Under the pieces are notes generated by a model that saw only the letters and a program-made list of their open reading frames with translations, had not been told where the DNA came from and did no database searches. A DNA stretch of 64,000 nucleotides from Nymphaea colorata (Eukaryota > Streptophyta > Magnoliopsida > Nymphaeales > Nymphaeaceae): NCBI RefSeq assembly GCF_008831285.2, contig NC_045144.1, forward strand, positions 10,209,672-10,273,671, given 5' to 3'. Below, piece after piece: positions 10,962 through 21,514 of this stretch. Each line of letters begins with the position of its first letter. Positions within the stretch are counted from its first letter, which is position 1. A program made the position numbers and the translations under genes.

Positions 10962-13900
10962 CTAGAAATGGTGCCCTGTGAGTCCCTTGGTAAAAACATC
11001 AGCCACTTGTTCAGACGTGGATATATAAGTGGGAACAATCTCGTCTTCCGCAACCTTTTGACGAATGAAGTGTTGATCAATCTCTATATGCTTAGTGCGA
11101 TTATGTAGAACAAGATTGAAGTCAATCTTGATCGCGCTTTGGTTGTCACAAAATAAAGATGTCTGAGCAATGGGAAGAGAAAGTTCCCCAAGCAGATGAC
11201 GTAACCATGAAACTTCAGATGTGCCTGCAGCCATTGCCCTATATTTTGCCTCAGTGCTAGATCTGGCAACTGCACGCTGTTTCCTGCTACTCCAACAAAT
11301 AAGATTGGAATCAAGGAAGAGACAATAACCGGAAATTGGTCGTCTATCGTCTGGATCACCTGCCCAATCTGCATCAGTATAAGTGGAAATGTTGTGGCCA
11401 TGCAAAACAGTTGACTGTCTTGTGTAGATGAGTCCATTCCCATGAGTAGCCTTAAGATAACGCAAAATACGTTTGGTATAGCATCCATATGCCCTTCTGT
11501 GGGTGCATGCATAAACTGAGAGACTTGATTCACAACATATACTATGTCTGGGCGTGTAAAAGTGAGATATTGCAACATGCCAACTATACTCCGATAGAAA
11601 CTAGGATTTGGGTAGGCATCACTCACATCAGAGACATTTAATTTTGTGTTGAGAACACTAGGTGTATTTATGGGCTTGCAATTTGTCATACATGCCTTAT
11701 CCAAAATATCAAGAGTGTATTTATGTTGTGTAAGAGTTAATATGTCATCTTTTCTATCAAGCTCAACACCCAAAAAATACCGTAGTTCGCCGAGATTCTT
11801 CATCTTGAATTCTTGTTGCAATACCTCCTTAACATGGGATATATGACATGAAGAGTTTCCAATAAGAACTATGTCGTCTACATATATGAGTAGCCAAGTG
11901 GTAACTTTACCTGAATGATAGATGAATAAGGAATGATCAAGTGAACTTATGAGAAAACCAGCATGTTGTATATGGAGGGAAAATCTATCGAACCATGAAT
12001 GAGATGCTTGCTGAAGCCCATACAGCGATTTTTGTAATTTGCACACCCATTTGGTTGGATCATTGGTAGGATATCCTAGAGGTTGTTTCATATAAACTTC
12101 TTCCTTTAGAAATCCATGAAGAAAAACATTTTTAACATCCAACTGATATAAATTCCAACCATATGAGACGGCAAGAGAGATGATAACCCGGATCGTTCCC
12201 ATCTTGATGATTGGACTGAAAGTCTCATCATAATCTTCCCCGTACTGCTGAGTGAAACCTCTAGCCACGAGTCGAGCCTTATATCTATCAATGCTTCTAT
12301 CAGGTTTATACTTGAGTTTGTAAACCCATTTTGAGCCCACTACATTCTTACCATCTGGACGAGGAATAATCTTCCATGTTTGACATTCATTTAAGGCAGC
12401 CATTTCTTCATTCATGGGCCATGGCCTTGATCCAATGTTTGCTTTTGCACGCTTGCTCATAGCATTTGAGCTCCACCTTTTTGTTCAATTCTGTCATGAA
12501 GAGCTGAAAATCCAAAGAGAAATTACCATAACTTACCCATCTATCAATAGGGTGCCGCACACGTTTTGATCTACGTGGACAAGTAGTGGCCGTTTCTGGA
12601 TCAGCTGGAACTAATCGTCGATTATACACCATTCCTGAAAACCGATTAGGTGAAGTCATGCTCATGTTGTTGGTCTGAGTAGATGAAGGTATGCTGTCCA
12701 TCTGAGTGTTTGTGGCTGTCTCGAGCTCATCAATAGTTCTGGCACTTTGTGCGTGGTGTGTATCAGCTCTTTGGTCTAATATTTCAGCATTCAGCCATGA
12801 GTCATATACATCATTTCTAACATTAAGTGTTGCATGTGGCTCCTTTAAATCCTTTCACCTGAGCTCATAAAAAACAACATGTCGTGAAATATGCACACGT
12901 CCAGTTTTTGGATTGTAACAGCGATAGCCTTTATAATTTTCTGCATAACCCACAAATCTACACATGACAGCTCGATCTTGAAACTTATTTCTCAAAGAAA
13001 CATCAACATGAACATAACAGATGCATCCAAAAAAACACGTAGCTCATCATAATTTGGTTGTTCTTGATGTAAAATAAAGAATGGAGGTTTTCCTTCAAGC
13101 ATGGATAGTGGCAGTCGATTAATAACATGAATAGTAGTATGGAAGACTTCAGTCCATAAAGTCATGAGCACATCAGTGTTATGCATCATATTCAGAGCAC
13201 TTTCAACTATGTGCTTATGTTTTTTTTCAGCAATACCATTCTGTTGTGGTGTGTGAGGACAGGAAATTTGTCTAGTGATCCCATGATTTAGTAAGTACTC
13301 AGTAAATTCATTTGAAATGAACTCACCACCACCATCACATTGGAAATGCACGATATTACTAGAGTATTTGTTTTGGACCAAGGCGTGGAATTGGGTGAAC
13401 AAGCGAAAAACTTCTGATTTGCTTTTCATGAAGTGGATCCAAGTGTAATAAGAATAAGAATCAATGAAAACAACATAGTATTTACTCCCGAAAGAGGAAG
13501 AAATAGGAGCAGGCCCCCAAACATCAGAATAAATGATGTCAAATAACTTCGAAGCTCGCTTATTTATTGATTGAAAAGGAAGAGCATGACTCTTACAAAT
13601 ACGACAACTTGAGCACATGCTAGACTCACTGACAGGACTTAGATTGGACTTTTGTAATAGTCCGTCTGCAACAAGACTTTGAATAAAAGACTGACTACAA
13701 TGTGCTAAACGACCGTGTCAAAGAGATGACATATCATACTCTGTGATATTGACTTCACTATGACTGGGAAAGGATGAATCTGAAACACAAGACTTAGACA
13801 CTTTTGGAGTTTCTTCAATGACGTACATGTCTCCTTTGCGAATACCCTCAGCGAATGTCTTCTTGGTTCGAGCATCCTTAACATAAACAAAAGGAGTAAA

Positions 13901-14465
13901 CTCAACAGAGGAATAAGTATCATCAATAAGCTTTGACACAGAAATGATATTTTTCTTGACATTTGGAACAACAAGAACATTCTTTAAGGGTATTGAGGAA
14001 TGAGCTATGGATAAGTGTGCATTTCCAATATGTGATATTTTGTGATGGGAACCATCTCCTGTGACGACTGAGCCTGTAGCTAAATAAGGGAGAGCACTAG
14101 AAAGCTTACCTGCGTCACCAGTTACATGAGCTGCAACACCAGAATCCACATACCATTGTCATTCCTTATTTTGCTTGAGATTGACTTTAAACAACGCTGT
14201 CATTAGAATCTGCTGCACATCAGGGAAAATGTTCGATGTTGCAGTCGTGTTCGAAACAGATGACCCTGCTGCCTTATTGTCACGCATGAGCTATTTTCCC
14301 TTGTTCTGTGGGTTATGCCAACATTCTGACTTCACATGACCTCTCTTATTGCAATAAAAACAAGTAGGTATCCTTCGTGGTACATTTGCCTGTGCATTTG
14401 TGTTAGGTGTAGGAAGGATACCTCTCTCCATCCCTGCCTGTGAGTTCCAAACTCTTGGACGACTT
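10962..14465 (-). pseudogene. copia-1 pol: protease, integrase, RT, RNase H with a few lesions
   Basis: Read downwards on the - strand. The gag-type zinc knuckle CFYCNKRGHVKSEC is at 14321-14362. The protease DSG is at about 14138-14146. Integrase (13618-12992) has the DGGGEF and PQQNGIAE motifs. RT (12460-11500) has an intact YVDD at 11873-11884 and the YGLQQA motif. RNase H (11465-10962) has DADWAGD and RSSTEAKYRA. In-frame stops are at 14465-14467, 14291-14293, 14159-14161 and 13718-13720. The last stands where the family has Trp in LWH. A frame change coincides with an A7 run (13029-13035), and another lies near 11470-11490. RT and RNase H otherwise look intact. Confidence 0.9.
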
Positions 14466-15187
14466 CATTGTAAAGCATGGGTCCCAGTGACCAATACATT
14501 GTGACCGCCAGAATGAACTAATTCATGTCGTTGTACACGACTCGCTTCATGCTGAATCAATTTTGCTTTCAAGTCTTCAAAAGAGGGAAGAACAGGCAAT
14601 ACCTCTAAAGCAGTGCAAAAAACATCAAATTCTGGCCCCAATCCACTCAAAGCCTGTTGTACCTTGTCCTTGTCACCGACTGGATGCCCTATGATGGCAA
14701 GCTGATCACTGACATTTTTTATCTCATGTATATATTCGAAGACTGAACGTGTGCCTCGCTTGATATCCTGAAACTGCCTCTTGAGTTGTAGAAATCTCGC
14801 TTCTGATACTTGAGAATATGTGGTAGCAAGTACATTCCACAACTCAAGTGCTGAAAGATCATCATCAACACCCGCCAAAACTTCCTCTGATAGTGTGGAT
14901 GTGATATAAGCAACGAGAGATTGATCATGAGCCATCCGCATCTCATATTTAGGATTGATTTCTGCAATGGTCTCTTGAACTTGTCCTGCAACATTCTTCA
15001 CCTCTCGCATAATCCATTCAGGTGGCGCAGGTGTGGTGCCATTGAGATGTCCATAGAGATGGTGATCCTTGATGAACAAGACTATTTGACGTTTCCATGT
15101 CAAATAATTGGTGTGATTTAGCTTTTGTGAGATGGGTTGGGAGAGGAAATTGGACGACAAGATGCTGGAATTGCAGTGGGGATCCAT
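14465..15187 (-). pseudogene. copia-1 gag N-terminal part
   Basis: 240 codons open from an ATG at 15187. It matches the retrotransposon gag pattern: the N-terminal block with LNHTNYLTWKRQI, then the long helical gag region with LKRQFQDIKRG and LSGLGPEFD. The frame is the same as for the downstream zinc knuckle and protease, so the TGA at 14465-14467 is an internal stop and not the natural end. Gag forms the cytoplasmic particle in this family. Confidence 0.85.
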
Positions 15188-15440
15188 AAATGCAATAATA
15201 AAAAAATAGAAATTTTGAGATTAGGGTTAGGTGGCTGATGGTAGGGCAGTTTAGGACAGATTAGGGTAGGGCAGACGGTAGGATTAGGGAAGATTAGGGC
15301 AGAAAGTTTGGGGATTAGGGTTAGGGCAGAAATTTGGGGATTAGGGCAGAAAATAGAGATTTTAGGATTAGGGCAGAAAAGAAACAAAGATTAGGGCAGG
15401 AATTAGAGATTTTTACCGAACATTCTCAGTGGCAAAACCT
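15188..15440 (-). repeat. Leader of copia-1 with telomere-like degenerate repeats
   Basis: The untranslated leader between the primer binding site and gag consists largely of short repeats. On the + strand GATTAGGGCAG-type units and GGGTTAGGG recur about eight to ten times between 15225 and 15400. In element sense this is CTGCCCTAAT-rich. The unit resembles the plant telomere repeat TTTAGGG but is irregular, with GCAG inserted. Confidence 0.7.
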
Positions 15441-15452
15441 GCTCTGATACCA
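15441..15452 (-). other. Primer binding site of copia-1
   Basis: Reads TGGTATCAGAGC on the - strand and abuts the 5' LTR. It is complementary to the 3' end of initiator methionine tRNA, the usual primer for plant copia elements. Confidence 0.9.
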
Positions 15453-15745
15453 TGTAAGATTTTGATATCTAATACCAAACCACCGAATGAACTTAGATGC
15501 AAGAGGAGGAAGAGAGAAGTGGGCTGCACGTCCAAGCAAGAGAGAGATGAAAGAGTGCAGCAACAAATGACGTCTGCCTCTTGTTATCATTATATACTAA
15601 TCACGATTTAGGGTACATCATAAAATACACAAAATAACAATAAGATTTACAAGTATGCCACCGCCCATGATGTGTTGGGCGTGTGGATCAAATGGATCAA
15701 ATGGGTCGGGTCTGGGTGACCCGATCCATATGTACAAACTTAACA
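15453..15745 (-). repeat. 5' LTR of copia-1
   Basis: 293 bp, matching the LTR at 10624-10907 with about 7 substitutions and an extra 9 bp. CTCTG follows at 15746-15750. Confidence 0.95.
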
Positions 15746-15750
15746 CTCTG

Positions 15751-16835
15751 CAGCTGCACCTATGTGAAATCTAATTTGAAAAATGCCGCAAGACACACCT
15801 GCACCTTTATGATATAGATATGGTTCTATACGTGATACTTTATGTTGGTATATAACATTGTTTGTGCTAACTCTGACTATCAAATGATTGATTCAACTGT
15901 ATGAATATCCTTAATAAGTTTTATTTACCATGTCAATAGATTTAAATTTTTAATCATCTTGAAAAATTCAATGCATCTTAGGATTTTAGTTTTGACATGA
16001 TGATAAATGAGCGTCTTATAGTTCATGAATGTGGGGTTAGCTAAAAAGTGTTTCAGAATGTCATTTGTGATCAACTTTATCAAATAAAAAAGTAAAGGGA
16101 TTATGTTAAAATAAGATTTGCAAGTTAGGTTTTCCTTATGAGACAAGGTTTATGAAAATCAATGGCCTACCACTTTCAATACCATAATAACATCTTTGGA
16201 GATTGGACCTTCTTGGGTTCCTTCTTCTAGCGAAAAAAGGAGCGCACCTGGTGGTAAGTAGTTCATCTGCAATATCACGAAGAAAGGTAGACAGTTGGGA
16301 CTTTGAATGGATATCCAGATGGAAAGGGAGGCAATGGATATCATTATTCTGTCATTCTGGTTGAGTTGATGTTCCTTCTTGATTCTTAGTTTTATTCTGG
16401 CATCAGATGAATCATCCCAGATGATGGTTTCATCAGCGAACTGCTTTTCTATTTTAGGCTATACATGTGTTGACTCAACAGAGCATGATGCTCCCCCCTA
16501 GTGTCTTATGTCACTAGGGCTGCTTCGAATTTTTTCTGGACTAGAAAAGTCCATCAGCAGGTGAGTGGATCTTTAATCAGTTACATGTGAAGCAAAGAAG
16601 AGAGTTCCTGGTCCTAGAGAAGAAGGATCCACCAATATGCAACAGTACATTGAGGATGTATGGTTTGAACATTTAGTCTATCGGCAGTGAAGCAATCAAA
16701 TGAACAATTTGATGCCTAAGCAGTCAACCTATTAAAAAATCAGATATTGAACATATGTTATGGTGGAGATACAGGGAAGCAGTTATTGCTTGTCCTCTAA
16801 GTCACATTGGTATGAGCTGTGCCCTAGTACCGGAA
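15751..16835. other. Intergenic, no feature seen
   Basis: AT-rich, with only short open frames that lack motifs. No terminal repeats recognised. Confidence 0.5.
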
Positions 16836-17196
16836 CGAGTCACATGGGTACGGGTACGGTTTGGGTACGGTTACGGAGATACGAGTACAAATACGATAAC
16901 TTTAAAAAATGTGGGTACGGGGGTACAACAGGATATATGTGTGTATAATGCAAAATAACACAAAAAAATCAAAATGAAAACAACATTTTAGTAAACAAGT
17001 GATATAAATAAAAACATTAGTATGCTAATGAACAATAACTCTAAGAATAGAATGAAAAGTAAGGTGGAAAAAATTAAATTAAAGTAAAATTAATCAGTTT
17101 GAATCTAAGGTACCCGAGTGTGTCCAAGTACCTATTTTGGGTATAGGTACGGCGACACAGGTAAGTGGACCTTACTGAAGTACTCATGTGACTTAG
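16836..17196. mobile_element. MITE, first copy of the AGTCACATG family
   Basis: The left end has AGTCACATGGGTACGG (from 16838). The right end, read in reverse complement, begins CTAAGTCACATGAGTA (ending at 17196). The interior aligns along its whole length with 23464-23832, for example the shared AAAATGTGGGTAC and GTGTCCAAGTACC stretches. No target duplication is clear here, and the outermost left bases have changed. Non-coding, probably hAT-type by analogy with the second copy. Confidence 0.7.
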
Positions 17197-18480
17197 GTAC
17201 TAGTACAGTGGTATGCTGTTGATACGTTTGGATCGGTTCCGGTTTCCGATACAAACCACTTTTTTTTCTTGCATTCTAACCATATTTTTGTTAGTCTATT
17301 TATGTTTTATGAGATTATATGTAGGAACTATTAAACATTGTCTTACCCATTTCCCCATACCCGTACCTATGTACCTTTGCTTGTTCTGAACATCAGTGTC
17401 TTAGGCATCTGAGAGTACAGTCATATGGCCATCTTCCTGTACAGTGTACCCACAATAGGTCCTGTACAAAGGCTGTGGTTCGTCCATCCAGTTCCATCCC
17501 TGATCCTGTGTTGGACGGATGCAGTACCATTTTTCTAAGAGCAGCAAGTTGGGAAAGTTGTTGTTTTCAAGGCCCCATCTATAATATTATATGGGGCCAT
17601 TACAACTTGAATTGTGATACCTCAGCTATATCTCATACAATGAATTATAGAAAATGTTTGTGTCCATAAAGATAATTCAATAAAATGGAACAATGCATTT
17701 CTATGCTGTTTATAAACATGGTGTATGATCCAAAAGCTAAATTAGCTTTTCAATTATATTGGCCAAGAGCTTAAGCCCTTTCTATCAATAAGCTGTAAAG
17801 AGATGTAGGGTGAATATAGCATACCAGTTCAATGAGTTGCCTCAATAAAGATAATAGTGCAGCAAGTTGCCCAATGTATGGCAGTTCATAATGAAGTTCA
17901 CTACGGGCCACCAAAACACCAATTGCTTTAATAGAATAAAGGGGCCATAACATAGAGAGAGAGAGCAAGCTTCGGTTGGATAATGAGCTCAATTTACACT
18001 TGTGAATGGCCTTGACTAGGCCATTGATCAGCTTTCTTGGTCAAGTCAAGGTTGGAAACTAGTCAAAGTGGTAGCAGTTGGCTACCATTATTCACGTGCA
18101 GGTTGAAGTGAAGAAGGGAAATAGAGGCTACCCCATAACACTCAATTTCCGTTAGTTAGGGTTAAGTCCCCCAAGGCATTAACTTCTCAATAACATCAGC
18201 TGATTAGGGCGTCAATGGACCCTTACATATTTATATGGTGATTAGTGTGGTCGGCCTGCAAAGAGACCAAAGACCTGATCGACCTCTATTTTTTTATCTC
18301 TCCTATTTGCTAACTCTTTCCAAAATTTCCCTTAAGCAACCGTATGACTATCAATTCCACTCCTTCCCCCCCCCCACCCAACTCCCCCAACCCTTCTTTT
18401 ACAAACACCTTGTCGTCAAGGTGTGCATAAGGAAAAGCATGAAGAAAACATGGGTTTTAAGCAGTTTATTCCACATAATG
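17197..18480. other. Intergenic, no supported gene
   Basis: Mostly AT-rich. Further GTAC-rich stretches at 17200-17380 may be a decayed part of the same repeat family as the preceding MITE. Frames at 17475-17669 and 18235-18639 lack motifs. A C10 run lies near 18367-18376. Confidence 0.4.
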
Positions 18481-19330
18481 GTAGGAACTCAGTACAGTGG
18501 AGTTCCAAATTGGTTCCATTGGCTACAATTTCTCCACTTGCGCCCGGGTATTGTTATTCATTTCAATGGACTGTGCTCCTCCCAAAGAGTGGTTGATGGC
18601 ATGGTTAGCAATGGCATGTATACTCCCTTTACCTACTGACTATTGCTCCCTTGAAATCCATCGTCATGGTAAGAAAATCCCATTCGAAGGTTCCACCTCA
18701 AATATCTGTTCTTGGATGCATAGTTCCCTTTGGGCATCTCCGTTTACATTACATTTTAGTGAGCTGATCATTACCTTGAACCCAGGCTGCTTCAAAATGA
18801 TGCAGCAACATTGCTTGGCAGATTGGTCTTACACAAAATTGTGCATAGAGTTAGTATTGATCAATATTTTCATGGGAAGCCCCTTTAATTTCCCTTCTAA
18901 TCTCATTAGTTGAGGAAAATTATCCCTTGTCAAAGCAGGTACTGAGATTTCTCGCAGTACATTCTCAGAAGTATAAACTTCTTCAGGTTGGTCTGTTTCA
19001 TTCTCTTCACCCTCCATCTCCTTCCTCTACCAAATACATGTGAAGTTTGGTGACCCAGAGTCCATTCGTTGTCACAATGAAAACATATACCCTTCCTTCT
19101 CTGATCCTTAATATGATCAGAATTCAACTTCTTAATAAGAACTTGTCTGTTCTCATTTAAAATAGTTCTTACAGTAGCTTCAATTGGTGGGGCTGAGACC
19201 TTACATTGTAGATTTTTCAGTTATCATCCTTCTTATTCCCTAGCACCAACCAACTGTGCTTCTCTTCTGCAGTTTGTGTGAGTTTGAAGCTTTCCAACAG
19301 GGTGTGCGGGCATGCTGTCTGTACGTCGTC
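18480..19330 (-). pseudogene. Ty3/gypsy gag-protease relic
   Basis: On the - strand a zinc-knuckle remnant CFHCDNEW-TLGH lies at about 19040-19086. Its last cysteine is lost; the family pattern is CFHC, six to eight residues, GH, then C. About 180 bases further on comes a protease-like segment, GKLKGLPMKILINTNSMHNF (about 18835-18890). The catalytic D-T-G reads N-T-N there. Both lie in the right order and spacing for a gypsy gag-protease. LTRs and the rest of pol are not recognisable. Confidence 0.6.
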
Positions 19331-21368
19331 TCGATTCTCGAAGGTCTCGCACAAAGGCTCCGACAAGAGCTTAAAAAATTGGTAAAAAAGAAAAATATGG
19401 TAAATTTTTAAAAAATTTAAAAAAACTAAAAATGAGGGGAAAATAAAATAAGTGAGAAACTAATAACACAAATATAAAAAAATAGGTAGATTTGCAACAA
19501 ATAAAAATTAGAAAATGAAGCAAACAGTTTGACATTAAAAAAATGTGAAAAAATGAAGAAAATGAAAAATAGAGAAAAAAACACAAAAACAAGTTTTTTT
19601 CACATTTTTTCATTTTGATCTTGTTTAAAATGGCTTTTTTTTTAAGTTTTAAACAGCTACTTTATTTGTCATGTTTTTTTTTGTTTAGAAAAAACATGTT
19701 TTTTGTGACTACACTAAACCAAGATTTTGGATCACATTTTTAGGGTTTGATTTAGGAAAAAATTGAAATAAATGGATAATATAAGACAATGGTTATGTGT
19801 ACTCAACTGTAAAAAGAAACAGTCCATTGTTATGTGCAGCCAACTCCAAAAATAAATAAATCCTGTGTAGATGCATAGTGCATATATGCACATATTTGTT
19901 AGGTGGGTAGGATGTATCATTAGTCACAAATATGGATTTTTTTCAAAATATTGTGATAATTAGCCAAAAAATGGAAGAAAGAAGTTTACGTTGGTAGTTT
20001 GAAAATATTTCCAGTTTCACTTTGCCACAAAAGGATAATGATATGTCCAGAATATTTCTGCAGAGTTCTTTTTCAAAATGTTGTTTAAAATTTTAAATAT
20101 ATTGCGAACATCTTTTGCTTCTTTTATCATTTTAATAATCACTCTAACCTTTTATGAATGGTTTTGTAAGGAAATTCTTGGAGAACTCATAATTTCATAG
20201 TTTTGTCTGTCCTTTTTGTATATTTTTATTATTGGGCTTCCTAAAAATTTCCCAGTTAATGTATATGGAAAAGCTTGTCGGTAGAAACTGTGAGAGAAGT
20301 TCGTGAAATGCTATGTATGTATGTGTATATGCTTGTAAATATGTATGTATGAAGGAATGCATGTATTTTGTAAATATGTATACGTGTAGGGCGTTTGTAA
20401 CTTGAAGTGTAGAAAGTACGAAGGGACTATGCTGTCATGATAAGCTGTCTAAGTCTTAGCCAATGAGAGCAAATGCCTCATGAATTGTCTCCTTAAAGGA
20501 GACCTTTGGAAAAGTAGATGACATCTGGCAATTGTAAAGATTTTTGGCCAGCTTGTAAGTTGTCTTCATAGTCCTCATAAGTTCATCTATTCCGAGAGCC
20601 TTATGCATATATATTATGTCTACCAACAAATACAATAATCAGAGATACCATCGTGAACTGTATACTGGCTTTTCATTAGTTGTTACATTTGAATAAACTT
20701 TTCAAAAATGCTGATGATAGTAAGCACTTTAATCTCAGAAGTTACATTATGGGAATTTGCTGTTTGTTCAGATTCAACAACTCATAATTGGTGTTTATAT
20801 GCCTCATATCTCTTATAGCACATATTTCAAGATCCTATCTATGTCTATACAAGGTTATATATTCCATATAATCATCTGTACATGTACTCCAGTTTGGTCT
20901 TTCTATTTTTCCATTTTTGAAAATTGTTTGTAGATGCAACGCTGCCAACATGATCTGTATGGTCGGATTGGCGGACATTGACTTCTGAATCACCAAAAAT
21001 TGACATGTATCAAGAAATTAATGGTTAAAAGTGCACCAGATTTTCATAGGATAAAGAACCTTATTTTTTGTTGAAAAGACACAAGACTTGACCTATAGGG
21101 TTTCAATAATGATAAACATATCTGTGCCATTCAATTAGGTCAAAACAAATTCAATTAAAATCCAAATTAGATTATTTTTATAATCAAGCAAATATGCACA
21201 CACACACACACATGCATATGTATGAATAATTGTTGCAACTATCACCTTTTATTCAAAATATCATGTTAAAAGAATATAAAAATAAGGGAAAAAATCACCA
21301 ATGTGAAAGTTTTTTCACATTTGCCTTTTTAGGTGTTTAACTCTGTGGAAGTGATTTCAGTTGTTGTG
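19331..21368. other. AT-rich intergenic sequence with a dispersed repeat
   Basis: 19376-19640 is an A-rich block (LAAATGA-type low complexity) that matches 62070-62270 in the opposite orientation, for example TTTGCAACAAATAAAAA and GAGAAACTAAT in both. A second stretch (about 20060-20250) resembles 25060-25230, including a shared CTCATAATTT. These are members of AT-rich repeat families. There is no coding sequence. Confidence 0.5.
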
Positions 21369-21514
21369 TATATAAATTTACAGGATTATATTTGTTGCAT
21401 GGAAAATATTGAATTGTTGTTTCCAAATTCAAACGGAGCCATTGTTTTTCCTCTCTCTTTTCGGTCTTGGAACTCTTCAACGTTGCACTGATTCAAATAT
21501 GGGCTTTGATATAG
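21369..21514 (+). promoter_or_regulatory. Possible core promoter and leader of the coiled-coil gene
   Basis: TATATAAAT at 21369-21378 is a good TATA-box match about 140 bp before the first ATG of the gene model. If transcription starts near 21400, the leader would hold a very short upstream frame starting at 21499 (ATG GGC, eight codons, stop overlapping the main start). AG directly precedes the ATG at 21515, so an upstream non-coding exon is also possible. Confidence 0.35.

Larger units (their letters stand above)
10624..15745 (-). mobile_element. Full-length Ty1/copia retrotransposon (copia-1)
   Basis: A complete element on the - strand. LTRs lie at 10624-10907 and 15453-15745. The primer binding site (TGGTATCAGAGC in sense) is at 15441-15452, directly beside the 5' LTR, and the polypurine tract (CTTGAAGGGGG in sense) is at about 10909-10919. 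The direct repeat CTCTG flanks both ends (10619-10623 and 15746-15750), a 5-bp target duplication. Domain order is gag, protease, integrase, RT, RNase H, which makes it copia. By eye the LTRs differ by about 7 substitutions plus one 9-bp indel, so the insertion is fairly young. Confidence 0.95.

Noticed and set aside
18235-18913. + strand open frames of 134 and 138 codons
   Set aside because: The second overlaps, antisense, the gypsy protease relic; neither has a motif, splice context or promoter.
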